Positions 1 through 8,007 of a stretch of 11,586 bases of DNA are shown here, piece after piece. The number at the start of each line of letters is the position of its first letter. Within the stretch, counting starts at the first letter, position 1. The translations under genes and the position numbers were made by a program. Origin of the DNA: an uncultured Ruminococcus sp. (GTDB taxonomy: Bacteria > Bacillota > Clostridia > Oscillospirales > CAG-272); NCBI GenBank assembly GCA_902791785.1, contig CADAXH010000066.1, positions 1-11,586 on the forward strand. The letters are read 5' to 3'. The notes below the pieces were generated by a model that did no database searches, was not told where the DNA came from, and worked only from the letters and a program-made list of their open reading frames with translations.

Positions 1-1
1 C

Positions 2-2905
2 CTTTCTGAGGATTTCATGAATCTGGTCAAAGGATGCGTAAAAAAGGCCAAAGAAAACAATATGCTCGCATGGCTTTATGACGAGGACAGATGGCCGTCA
101 GGATCTGCAGGCGGAAAAGTAACTAAGGACAGAAGCAAAGTTCAGAAAATACTGTTTGTTTCAGACAGGCCGTACAACGACGGAACACTTGTTCTGAAGG
201 AAGACATAGACAACTCAAGGGATGATCTTCCAGAGACCGAGTACTATTTCGTCTCGGCATATGACATTGTATTCAATGACGAAAAGAAGATTGTGTCTTA
301 CAGACAGATAGGACTGGATGAAAAGGCAGAAGGCAGAAAATATTTTGCATACTGCGAATATACAAACCCGACTCCGTGGTACAACGGATCGTCTTACGTT
401 GACACTTTCCAGAAACCGTATATAGAAGATTTCATCAAGCTGACTCACGAAGAATACAAGAAGGCCGTTGGCGAAGAATTCGGAAAAACAGTTCCCGCAA
501 TCTTCACAGACGAACCTCAGGTCAGACAGCAGACCATCTTAAACGATTCCATAAACAACAGAGGGGTAGTGCTCCCGTTCACTCCTGACTTTGAAGAGAC
601 ATTCAGAAAGGCGTACGGAGAGAGTTTCTATGAGCACCTGCCCGAGGTTATATGGGACAGAGCAGATACAAAATATTCAAAATACAGATACTGGTTCCAT
701 GACCATGTTGCAGAAAGATTCTGCACCGGATTCAATGACACAGTCGGAAAATGGTGCAGCGAGAACGGCATTCTCGCAACAGGACACATGATGCAGGAGC
801 CAACCCTTGAGAGCCAGACCGGTTCGCTCGGCGAAGCGATGAGACAGTACAGAAGCTACCAGATACCCGGAATTGACCTTTTGTGCGACAGAAAAGAGTT
901 CACTACTGCAAAACAGACTCAGAGCGTGGCTCACCAGTGCGGAAGAGAAGGCGTGATGAGCGAACTCTACGGAGTGACAGGATGGCAGTTTGATTTCAGG
1001 GGACACAAACTTCAGGGAGACTGGCAGGCTGCACTGGGCATAACAGTCAGAGTACCTCACCTCTTCTGGGTATCAATGAGGGGTGAAGCAAAGAGAGACT
1101 ATCCTGCAAGCATTGGTTACCAGAGCCCTTGGTACAAAGAATACAAATACGTGGAAGACCATTTTGCAAGGGTCAATACCCTCATGACGAGAGGGAAGCC
1201 TTTTGTTAAGATCGGCGTCTTGCATCCCGTCGAGTCGTACTGGCTCAGATACGGGCCGAATGACGTGGCCGGACTTGACATAAACGATCTTGAGTCGAGA
1301 TTTGCAGATATAACGAAATGGATGCTCTACGGTACCCTTGACTTCGACTTTATAAGCGAATCCCTTCTGAAAGACCAGTACAGGGAAACCGACAACGGAT
1401 TCAGCGTCGGTGAAATGAAATATGACGCGGTGGTCGTTCCGTATCTGCTTACAATGAGAAAGACTACGCTCGATGCATTGAAGAAGTTCAGATCAAAAGG
1501 CGGAAAGGTCATATTCATGGGAGCAGCACCCGTATGCGTTGATGCATGTGAATCTGACGAAGCAGCCGGGTTTGCAGAAGGGTGTACGGTTATTCCGTGG
1601 TCAAGAAGCGAACTGTATACACAGCTTGAACCTTACAGAACGGTAGATATAAGAAAATCCAGCGGCAACATTTCAGACAACCTCCTCTACCAGATGAGAA
1701 AAGACGGAGAAGGATACAATGTGTTCATCTGTCATGTAAATGCGCCTGACGACTATGACACATGTTCTTCCGAAGAATACAGAATCAGTTTTGACGGTGA
1801 ATTCAAGGCTGAAGAATTCGATACCCTTACCGGTGAGACGAGGAAGCTCGGTGCTGAATATCTGAACGGAAAGACCGTAATAAAATGGGTTTGCGGTGCG
1901 GATTCATCCTTGCTGCTGAGACTTGAAAAAGGCAGAGAAGAGGCAGCTGAATCGGCAAAAGACGTCAGGTATTCCGTTGAAAGACTCGAGAGCCTTGTGG
2001 ATTATGAACTGACAGAACCAAACGTATATATCCTGGACTTCTGCAAATACTCGCTCAACGGAAGCGAATACAGCGAAGAGCAGTATTTCATCCATGCAGA
2101 CGACAGCATCAGGGAAGCGCTCGGAATGCCTCTGAGAGGCGGAAAGATGTGCCAGCCCTGGTTTGAACCTCTTGACAAGAATCCGAAAGAGACAGTAAAA
2201 CTCAGATATGTGATTCATTCGGAAATTAACTACAGCGGCGCTGAACTTGCGCTCGAATCAATAGATTACGCAAAAGTCACATTCAACGGAGAACCCGTCG
2301 ACATGACAAAGACCGGGTACTACGTTGACGAAGAGGCAATAAAGAAGATCAGGCTGCCTGAAATAAAGGCGGGTGACAACGAACTCACGGTCGAATACAA
2401 ATACGGTCTGGTTACCCAGATTGAAGCCATGTTCGTCCTCGGAGATTTCGGAGTGAGAAGCATAGGCGCATACAACACGATCGTTCCAAGACAGGAAAAA
2501 CTGGCATATGACGACATCTGCCCGCAGGGACTGCCTTTCTACGGCGGAAACATAATTTACAGGACGAAGTTCTCCGGAAAAGGACATACTCTTGTAAGGA
2601 TCAACAAATACAGAGGCGCTGCATTAAAGGTAAGACTCGACGGACAGGACAGGGGTATAATAGCTTATCCTCCGTATATAATCGACCTGGGCGAGCTCTC
2701 TGAAGGAGAACACCGTCTTGACGTGACATTCTTCGGGAACAGATTCAACACCTTCGGCGCAATCCATAACTCTCATCAGGAAGGATTCCTTTCAGAGCCG
2801 AGATCATGGAGGCCGCGTTACAGTTCAACAGAATTCTCAAAAGCATATCTGAAGAAAAAAACGGGCCTGCTTGTTGAACCGCAAATTCTCAGGGAAAAAA
2901 TCTAA
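2..2905 (+). CDS. GH106-like glycoside hydrolase (alpha-L-rhamnosidase-like), 5' end outside window
   Basis: Large carbohydrate-active enzyme, probably removing terminal L-rhamnose or a similar deoxy sugar from plant or host glycans. The first ATG is at 17, but the frame is open to the window edge and the residues before it (LSEDF) fit the family, in which some 70-100 residues precede the YDEDRWPSGSAGG motif seen here at residues 21-33 counted from that ATG. The gene is therefore cut by the window and its signal peptide, if any, cannot be judged. Acidic residues in FTDEPQ (about 163-168) and MSELYG (about 314-319) are candidates for catalysis, not proven. The middle looks like a TIM-barrel-type catalytic core. 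The last 150 residues look like a beta-sandwich carbohydrate-binding region. The frame is uninterrupted for 962 codons and ends 42 bases before the next gene. It could be an uncharacterised relative with a different substrate; the fold family is surer than the sugar. Confidence 0.62.
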   Translation, partial: LSEDFMNLVKGCVKKAKENNMLAWLYDEDRWPSGSAGGKVTKDRSKVQKILFVSDRPYNDGTLVLKEDIDNSRDDLPETEYYFVSAYDIVFNDEKKIVSYRQIGLDEKAEGRKYFAYCEYTNPTPWYNGSSYVDTFQKPYIEDFIKLTHEEYKKAVGEEFGKTVPAIFTDEPQVRQQTILNDSINNRGVVLPFTPDFEETFRKAYGESFYEHLPEVIWDRADTKYSKYRYWFHDHVAERFCTGFNDTVGKWCSENGILATGHMMQEPTLESQTGSLGEAMRQYRSYQIPGIDLLCDRKEFTTAKQTQSVAHQCGREGVMSELYGVTGWQFDFRGHKLQGDWQAALGITVRVPHLFWVSMRGEAKRDYPASIGYQSPWYKEYKYVEDHFARVNTLMTRGKPFVKIGVLHPVESYWLRYGPNDVAGLDINDLESRFADITKWMLYGTLDFDFISESLLKDQYRETDNGFSVGEMKYDAVVVPYLLTMRKTTLDALKKFRSKGGKVIFMGAAPVCVDACESDEAAGFAEGCTVIPWSRSELYTQLEPYRTVDIRKSSGNISDNLLYQMRKDGEGYNVFICHVNAPDDYDTCSSEEYRISFDGEFKAEEFDTLTGETRKLGAEYLNGKTVIKWVCGADSSLLLRLEKGREEAAESAKDVRYSVERLESLVDYELTEPNVYILDFCKYSLNGSEYSEEQYFIHADDSIREALGMPLRGGKMCQPWFEPLDKNPKETVKLRYVIHSEINYSGAELALESIDYAKVTFNGEPVDMTKTGYYVDEEAIKKIRLPEIKAGDNELTVEYKYGLVTQIEAMFVLGDFGVRSIGAYNTIVPRQEKLAYDDICPQGLPFYGGNIIYRTKFSGKGHTLVRINKYRGAALKVRLDGQDRGIIAYPPYIIDLGELSEGEHRLDVTFFGNRFNTFGAIHNSHQEGFLSEPRSWRPRYSSTEFSKAYLKKKTGLLVEPQILREKI

Positions 2906-2909
2906 TTTG

Positions 2910-2947
2910 AAAGGTGAGAGTGCAGTATTCTGCACTTTGTCAGAAAA
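2910..2947 (+). promoter_or_regulatory. Split ribosome binding site with intervening hairpin before the Na/Pi cotransporter
   Basis: The only good Shine-Dalgarno match upstream of the ATG at 2948 is AAAGGTGAG at 2910-2918, about 29 bases away and too far for normal use. Between them lies a perfect 7-bp hairpin, AGTGCAG (2919-2925) / CTGCACT (2930-2936) with loop TATT. If it folds, the effective distance shrinks to about 11 bases. A rare ATT start at 2927 in the same frame, 8 bases after the site, is the other reading. Confidence 0.35.
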
Positions 2948-4589
2948 ATGGGTGTAACTGAAATATTGCAGCTGATATGCGGATTGTCGCTGCTCCTTTT
3001 CGGAATGTCAGTAATGAGCAACTCTTTGAGAAAGAGAGCTGCTGAAGGGCGAAGAGGCTTGTTTGACAGCGTCACAAAGAGTCCGTTCAAAGGATTTATA
3101 ATCGGAGTGGGTGTTACCGCTCTGATTCAGTCCTCGTCCGCTTCCACGGTAATGGTGGTTGGTTTGGTAAACTCGGGAATGATGACTTTGCTGCAGGCAA
3201 TTTACGTCATTTTCGGCGCCAACGTCGGCCACATTCTTCCTGCTGTTTTCAAAGAAGGAAAAAATCAAGGACACAGCGACGGTCATAATGGGCTTTGCCG
3301 TGCTTATAGTCGGTATGGAATACATGACTGCGGCAGTTTCCGGACTCAGCGAAAATGAAGCATTTACCAACATATTGACTATATTCAACAATCCTTTGCT
3401 GGGCTTGCTTGCAGGTATAGTCCTTACAATGATCATCCAGTCGTCAGCAGCTTCAATAGGTATTCTCCAGTCATTGACTACGACCGGTGCAATCACATTC
3501 GGAATGGCTGTCCCGATTATCGTGGGACAGAATATAGGTACCTGTATCACGGCAGTCCTGTCGTCTATCGGAGCCAATACCAATGCAAAGAGAACAGCCA
3601 TGGCGCATCTTATGTTCAACATACTCAGCGCAGTTGTTCTGCTTCCGCTGTATTTCCTGGTCAACTGGATATTCAAGCTCTCGTTTACGGACAGCGTGAC
3701 AAACATGTTCGGAGTCGCAGCAGTTCACACGATATATAAGATACTCAGCGTCCTTATATTCTGGCCTTGCGCAAAGCTCCTCGAAAAACTCGTCACAAAA
3801 CTCGTAAAGACAAAGAACAAAAACGAAAAAACTACCCTTATCGACGAACGTATCCTCAATACTCCTGCAGTTGCAGTCATAAGATGCAGGGAACTGTCAA
3901 TCAATATGAACAGGTATGCGTGCGACGGAATGAGAATGGCACTGGACGCACTGTCAACAGGCGATTTGTCCAAAGCCAAGGAAATAAGGGAATTTGAAGA
4001 AACCGTAGACCATTATGAAGACGAACTCGGTTCATTCCTCATCAAGGTTTCAGGAACAAACATAACGAAAAAAGACTCGGCGGTAATTACCGAGATGATG
4101 CACCTGCTCAGTGATATTGAGCGTATATCCGACCACTCAGTTGATCTGCTCAAGTCTCTTGAAGAGATGAAGACAAAGAAAATTGAATTTTCCGATGCGG
4201 CCAAGAAAGAACTTGCTGTTATGGCAGGAGCTGTTAGGGAAATACTGGATATGTCGGAAGTATGTTTTGCCAAGAATGACGTAACTGTAGCGTCAGAGGT
4301 TGAGCCTCTTGAACAGGTGGTTGACTACCTGAAAGAGGAACTCAAGAGAAGACATGTTATAAGGCTGCAGAACAGCCAGTGCACAATGGAACACGGATTC
4401 GTCCTGTCAGACATCCTTACAAGTCTGGAACGTGTATCAGACCACTGTTCAAACATCGCAGGATGCGTTATAGAAGTATCAGGACATGAATCAATGGACA
4501 TGCATGACTACCTGAGAGGCGTCAAGACAGACGACGCTCACTTCAAAGAAGCGTACAACAGCTACATGGAAAAATATACCCTTGAGTGA
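2948..4589 (+). pseudogene. Na+/phosphate cotransporter (NptA/YjbB type) with PhoU-like domain, broken by internal deletion and frameshift
   Basis: Inner-membrane Na+-coupled phosphate transporter of the Na/Pi cotransporter II family. The first 94 codons (2948-3229) hold the first repeat, with the QSSSAS motif followed by GANVG. The protein resumes one base later in another frame (3231-4589, 452 residues), beginning FFLLFSKKEKIKD. That part carries the second repeat (QSSAAS, then GQNIGTCITA), more membrane segments, and a cytoplasmic PhoU-like domain with the paired motifs ERISDH and ERVSDH. Family members continue after GANIG with a TT-TA motif and roughly 35-40 residues that are absent here. 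A simple frameshift would not remove them, so about 110-115 bases appear deleted. The missing part belongs to the first inverted repeat of the transport core, so the product should be inactive. Translation may be coupled to the following aldolase. An assembly error is equally possible. Confidence 0.8.
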
Positions 4590-4597
4590 GGCATTTT

Positions 4598-5318
4598 ATG
4601 ACCATACAGGAATTGAGAAAAAAGATTGAAGACAGGGAAGTCATGTGCGGGACTCTTGCGTGCATACCAGACCCAACAGTGACTGAAACAATGGCGCTCT
4701 CCGGTGCTGAAATGCTCTGGATAGACATGGAACATACTCCTGTCTCGGTTGACAGGGTACAGAATATGCTTATTGCATCAAGATCAGGAAATGTCCCTGC
4801 ATTTGTCAGGATTCCCTGGAATGATCCTGTGCTTGCAAAGCCTGTTCTCGACATGGGGCCTGAAGGAATCATTTTCCCGTGCATCAGAACAAAGGAAGAG
4901 GCCGAACTTCCCGATGAGAGCTTCCGATTACGGAAAAGTTTCCCAGATGGAATATATAAGCGACAAAAACAAAGAAACAGTTGTAGCAGTTCAGATTGAG
5001 CACATTGACGCAGTTGATAATCTTGAGGAGATTGTAAAAACAGACGGAATAGACCTGTATATTTTCGGACCCAATGATTTGTCCGGTTCAGTAGGTCTTC
5101 TCGGTCAGGTTCAGGACAGGAAGCTGCTTGAACTGTATGAGAAATCAGTCAGCGTTTTCAAAAAGTACAATAAGCCGTTTGGCGTTGCAACCTATTTCGA
5201 GCCCAAATGGATTGAATACTGGAAAAAACTCGGATGTACCATGTTCTTCATAGGGTGCGACTATGCATTCCTTGGTTCCGGTGTAAAGAATATGGTGTCG
5301 GATTTCAAAAAAATATAG
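4598..5318 (+). pseudogene. HpcH/HpaI-family aldolase (2-keto-3-deoxy-L-rhamnonate aldolase-like), broken by internal deletion and frameshift
   Basis: Class II, metal-dependent aldolase that splits a 2-keto-3-deoxy sugar acid into pyruvate and an aldehyde (lactaldehyde if the substrate is rhamnonate-derived). The ATG at 4598 is preferred over GTG 4586 because GAGTGAGG (4584-4591) lies just upstream; the stop codon of the transporter is at 4587-4589, suggesting coupling. The first 104 codons (to 4909) show DMEH with the catalytic His, VRIPWNDP with the conserved Arg, and FPCIRTKEEAEL. After one stray base the frame changes and resumes PMRASDYG, then VQIEH and GPNDLSG, which carry the metal-binding Glu and Asp. 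Missing is the segment with the conserved YPP-G-RG-G motif, about 16 residues (about 47 bases). The two parts total 239 residues against about 255-260 in the family, which agrees. All named catalytic residues survive, but the chain cannot be made in one frame. HpaI or another keto-acid aldolase is the alternative. Confidence 0.8.
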
Positions 5319-5340
5319 ATAATCGATCAGTAATAGATAC

Positions 5341-5390
5341 AAAAAGCATAACAGAGTAGCCCGATAAGTTATTAAAGTTATGCTTTTTTT
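5341..5390 (+). terminator. Intrinsic terminator after the aldolase
   Basis: Perfect 12-bp inverted repeat: AAAAAGCATAAC (5341-5352) and GTTATGCTTTTT (5377-5388), followed by more T to 5390, with a 24-base loop. The A-run on the left arm means it could also act for transcription from the other strand. It separates the hydrolase/transporter/aldolase group from the reductase gene. Confidence 0.7.
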
Positions 5391-5443
5391 GAATATATGT
5401 TTTTCTAGTATTTTTAAGAACAAAAAACGAAAAGGAGGGCATC

Positions 5444-6631
5444 ATGCAATACAGACTGGACAAAAAGGGAAACAGCGTTTCAATTCTTGGATTCGGATGT
5501 ATGAGATTTCCGCGCAAGGGCGGAAACATCGACATGGAGGAGACCGAAAGAGAGATACTCAGGGCTTTTGAGCATGGCGTAAACTATTACGATACCGCAT
5601 ATATCTACGGCGGCAGCGAGGCGGCACTGGGCGAGATTGTCAGCAGAAACAACCTGAGGGAAAAGATTAACATTGCAACAAAACTTCCTCAGTATCTCGT
5701 GAGGAATACGGCAGCTCTCGACAAATATTTTTACGAGCAGTTATCCAGGCTGAAAACCAACTACGTAGACTTCTATCTCATGCATCATCTGACAGATATT
5801 GCCATGTGGGAGAAGCTCAAAAAAGTTGGAATAAAGGATTGGATTGAAAGCAAAAAGAAGAGCGGTGAGATAAAGAATATAGGCTTTTCTTATCACGGAA
5901 ACACAAAAGGTTTTCTTGAAATTCTCAATGATTATGATTGGGATATGTGCCAGGTTCAGTACAACTATTACGACGAAGTGTCGCAGGCGGGGAGAGAAGG
6001 CGTAGAAGCCGCCCGTGCCAAAGGGATTCCTGTTGTGATAATGGAGCCTCTGAGAGGCGGAAAACTGGTCAATATGCTTCCGGAATCTGCAAAAAAAGTA
6101 ATAAGGGAAAGCGGAAGAAACTGGACTCCTGCAGAATGGAGTTTCAGATGGCTGTACAATCAGGCTGCTGTGACAGTAGTTCTTTCCGGAATGAATTCCA
6201 TGGAAATGCTTGAGGAAAACTGCAGGACGGCTTCAGATGCCGGAGAAGGTGTTTTTACAAAAGAAGACTTTGAAACCATTGAAAAAATCAAGAGCAGCAT
6301 CAATGAAGCAGAAAAGGTCGGATGTACCGGATGCAGGTATTGTATGCCATGTCCGCAAGGCGTGGATATTCCGGGCATTTTCCGCAGTTACAACACCATG
6401 TATACGGAAACAAAATGGGAGGGAAGAAAACAGTTTGCCCAAACTGTCGGACTTACAAAGAATCCATCGTTTGCCTCTCAGTGTATTGAGTGCGGGAAAT
6501 GTGAAATGCATTGTCCGCAGAGTATTCCGATCAGAGCCAAACTCAAGGAGGCCGACAGGGCGCTGAGACCTCTGCCTTTCAAGATAGGTATTAACATTGC
6601 CAGAAGATTCATGTTCCGAAAACCCAAATAA
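5444..6631 (+). CDS. Aldo/keto reductase with C-terminal ferredoxin-type 4Fe-4S domain
   Basis: Cytoplasmic oxidoreductase of 395 residues that interconverts aldehydes or ketones and alcohols, of the AKR subgroup with a ferredoxin tail common in anaerobes. The AKR catalytic tetrad is visible: Asp50 (NYYDTAY), Tyr55 (YIYGGSE), Lys80 (ATKLP) and His114 (YLMHH). Two cysteine groups follow the barrel: C294, C297, C300, C303 (CTGCRYCMPCP) and C347, C350, C353, C357 (CIECGKCEMHCP), enough for two 4Fe-4S clusters. The start is fixed by AGGAGGG about 6 bases before the ATG. It follows an intrinsic terminator, so it likely has its own promoter, though none is convincing in 5391-5430. The electron partner is unknown. 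Next to the aldolase it might reduce lactaldehyde to propanediol; that is inference only. The frame is intact. Confidence 0.9.
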   Translation: MQYRLDKKGNSVSILGFGCMRFPRKGGNIDMEETEREILRAFEHGVNYYDTAYIYGGSEAALGEIVSRNNLREKINIATKLPQYLVRNTAALDKYFYEQLSRLKTNYVDFYLMHHLTDIAMWEKLKKVGIKDWIESKKKSGEIKNIGFSYHGNTKGFLEILNDYDWDMCQVQYNYYDEVSQAGREGVEAARAKGIPVVIMEPLRGGKLVNMLPESAKKVIRESGRNWTPAEWSFRWLYNQAAVTVVLSGMNSMEMLEENCRTASDAGEGVFTKEDFETIEKIKSSINEAEKVGCTGCRYCMPCPQGVDIPGIFRSYNTMYTETKWEGRKQFAQTVGLTKNPSFASQCIECGKCEMHCPQSIPIRAKLKEADRALRPLPFKIGINIARRFMFRKPK

Positions 6632-6674
6632 GATCCGCTGCTACTCAAAAATGCTCGAAGAGAGTTCTTGAAAA

Positions 6675-6704
6675 TACGCAACATTTTACGCAAGATTTAC
6701 GCAA
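6675..6704 (+). repeat. Three direct copies of TACGCAA upstream of fic
   Basis: TACGCAA occurs at 6675-6681, 6687-6693 and 6698-6704, spaced 12 and 11 bases apart, close to one helical turn. The last two extend to TTTACGCAAGA and run in tandem (6685-6706). The block ends 5 bases before the predicted -35 box at 6710, the position expected for a regulator binding along one face of the DNA. Confidence 0.6.
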
Positions 6705-6709
6705 GATGA

Positions 6710-6738
6710 TTGATTTTTTCTCTTTTTTTTGGTAAAAT
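6710..6738 (+). promoter_or_regulatory. Sigma70-type promoter of fic
   Basis: TTGATT (6710-6715), a 17-base T-rich spacer, and TAAAAT (6733-6738). Transcription would begin near 6745, leaving a leader of about 20 bases with AGGAGGG at 6752-6758 before the GTG start at 6767. Box match and spacing are good, but this is sequence inspection only. Confidence 0.5.
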
Positions 6739-6766
6739 ATATTTAGAGGAAAGGAGGGGAAGAATT

Positions 6767-7750
6767 GTGTACAAACCACCATTTTCAATAACAAACAAAA
6801 TGCTGTCAAGATGCATTTCCATTACAGAAAAAGCAGGAAGATTATCTTCTTACCATGATTTGAACAGAATGCCTGTCTTAAGAAGAAACAACAGAATCAA
6901 GTCAATTCATTCCTCTCTTGGAATAGAGAACAATACGCTTTCAATAGATCAGACAAGAGATATCATTTCAGGCAAGGCAGTTTTGGGTCCCCAAAAAGAG
7001 ATTCAGGAAGTAAAAAATGCGTATAGGGCATATGAAATGATTGATGATTTTGACGGATTCAGCGAAACGGATTTACTGAGAGCCCATGCATTGATGACCG
7101 AATCAATAGAACCAGAGTCGGGAAGATACAGGAATCATGCAGAAGGAGTTTTTGACGGAGACAGGGTCATATTCATTGCACCTCCTGAAAATATGGTGCC
7201 AAAGCTCATGAATGATCTGTTTCAATGGTTAAAGAGGGACAAAGAAACACCAATCATCATTAAGTCCTGCGTTTTTCATTATGAGTTCGTTTTCATTCAC
7301 CCTTTTGGAGACGGCAACGGAAGGATGGCACGATTGTGGCAGAACGTTTTGCTGGCAAAGTGGAACCCTGTTTTCAAATATATTCCGATTGAATCACAAA
7401 TATTGAAGTATCAGTCGGAATACTACAAGGCGATAGAAGAGTGCCACAAAAATGGCAATTCTGATTTTTTTATCGAATTTATGCTTAAGATGATTGATGA
7501 AACCCTGGACGAAATAGAAATATCTGTCAGAAAAGAAGTACGGAACATTTCGGATCAGGTAAACAGACTATTGAATGTGATGGAACCGGATATTCCTTTG
7601 AGCGCCAATGAATTAATGCAAAGACTTGGTATTAAGTCGAAAGAGACACTTCGTCACAGCTATATCGATCCTGCAATGGAAAATGGCCTGGTATTCATGA
7701 CTCTTCCGGATAAGCCAAACAGCAAGAATCAGAAATATTACAGAATATAG
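6767..7750 (+). CDS. Fic-domain protein (predicted AMP-transferase), class II inhibitory motif, C-terminal winged-helix-like region
   Basis: Predicted cytoplasmic Fic enzyme that transfers AMP (or another nucleotide moiety) to a hydroxyl group on a target protein; the target is unknown. The core motif HPFGDGNGRMAR matches HPFxDGNGRxxR at about residues 178-189, with the catalytic His. Upstream, SLGIEN (about 50-55) fits the (S/T)xxxE(G/N) inhibitory helix, whose Glu blocks ATP binding in class II Fic proteins, so the protein probably carries its own antitoxin-like switch. The last 80 or so residues look like a winged-helix DNA-binding region, often present in this architecture. GTG at 6767 is chosen because AGGAGGG ends 8 bases before it; an upstream TTG at 6710 lies inside the promoter. 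Length is 327 residues, usual for the family. The TACGCAA repeats beside the promoter could be bound by this protein itself, an inference. Confidence 0.88.
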   Translation: MYKPPFSITNKMLSRCISITEKAGRLSSYHDLNRMPVLRRNNRIKSIHSSLGIENNTLSIDQTRDIISGKAVLGPQKEIQEVKNAYRAYEMIDDFDGFSETDLLRAHALMTESIEPESGRYRNHAEGVFDGDRVIFIAPPENMVPKLMNDLFQWLKRDKETPIIIKSCVFHYEFVFIHPFGDGNGRMARLWQNVLLAKWNPVFKYIPIESQILKYQSEYYKAIEECHKNGNSDFFIEFMLKMIDETLDEIEISVRKEVRNISDQVNRLLNVMEPDIPLSANELMQRLGIKSKETLRHSYIDPAMENGLVFMTLPDKPNSKNQKYYRI

Positions 7751-7864
7751 CCGGCGGATACCTGCCTGCAAAACAGTTAATTAAAGAAATCCCAAAAATA
7801 TACACTATATACCCAAAGAAAGAAGAAGCTCAGAGATGTATTTAACAAGCACTCAGCAAGAAGT

Positions 7865-7887
7865 CTCCCTCCTCTATAGGAGGCGAG
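7865..7887 (+). promoter_or_regulatory. Hairpin hiding the Shine-Dalgarno of a 35-codon ORF
   Basis: CCTCCT (7868-7873) pairs perfectly with AGGAGG (7878-7883) around loop CTAT. CTC (7865-7867) and GAG (7885-7887) extend it to 9 bp past one bulged C. AGGAGG is also the only ribosome binding site for the ATG at 7888, so folded RNA would block it. Confidence 0.5.
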
Positions 7888-7995
7888 ATGAATTGTGAGA
7901 AAGAGTGCGAAAAGGATTACGAAACACACAAGAATTATGATTTTGCTGTTGAATTTTACGAAGAATTAGTGTACAATAAATACAGCAGAGACTAA
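7888..7995 (+). CDS. Possible 35-residue acidic small protein or leader peptide, unrecognised
   Basis: A short open frame with ATG at 7888 and TAA at 7993-7995, encoding 35 residues rich in Glu, Lys and Tyr with two Cys near the start (MNCEKEC). AGGAGG lies 4 bases before the ATG, a little close, and sits in a hairpin. I recognise no family. No membrane segment or signal peptide is visible. Against it: a good promoter for the downstream toxin-antitoxin pair (7949-7977) lies inside the frame, so the stretch may be regulatory rather than coding. It could also be the tail end of a decayed gene. Between fic and this ORF (7751-7860) I see only AT-rich sequence with TATATA at 7806-7811 and no stable structure. 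Confidence 0.3.
   Translation: MNCEKECEKDYETHKNYDFAVEFYEELVYNKYSRD
7949..7977 (+). promoter_or_regulatory. Promoter for the toxin-antitoxin pair
   Basis: TTGAAT (7949-7954), exactly 17 bases, then TACAAT (7972-7977). Transcription would start near 7984 and give a leader of about 115 bases before the antitoxin ATG at 8100. This is the best promoter match in the 349-base gap between fic and the antitoxin. Confidence 0.5.
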
Positions 7996-8007
7996 GAAGT
8001 GAGGTAA

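Noticed and set aside
3215..3300. Programmed ribosomal frameshift joining the two transporter frames
   Set aside because: No slippery heptamer at the join, and the joined product would still lack a conserved segment.
3008..3706. 232-codon open frame on the minus strand
   Set aside because: Antisense to the Na/Pi cotransporter, whose motifs account for the region on the plus strand; the minus product shows no recognisable fold.
4586..4597. GTG start of the aldolase at 4586
   Set aside because: It overlaps the Shine-Dalgarno itself; ATG 4598 is better spaced and matches family N-termini.
6685..6706. CRISPR-like array in the TTTACGCAAGA repeats
   Set aside because: Repeats are 11 bases in direct tandem with no spacers and no cas genes in the window.
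6710..6766. TTG start at 6710 for the Fic protein
   Set aside because: The codons overlap the predicted -35/-10 boxes and the ribosome site; GTG 6767 has AGGAGGG at proper spacing.
7751..7767. GGCGG/CTGCC hairpin after fic as a terminator
   Set aside because: Only 5 bp with a G-T pair and no T-run follows.
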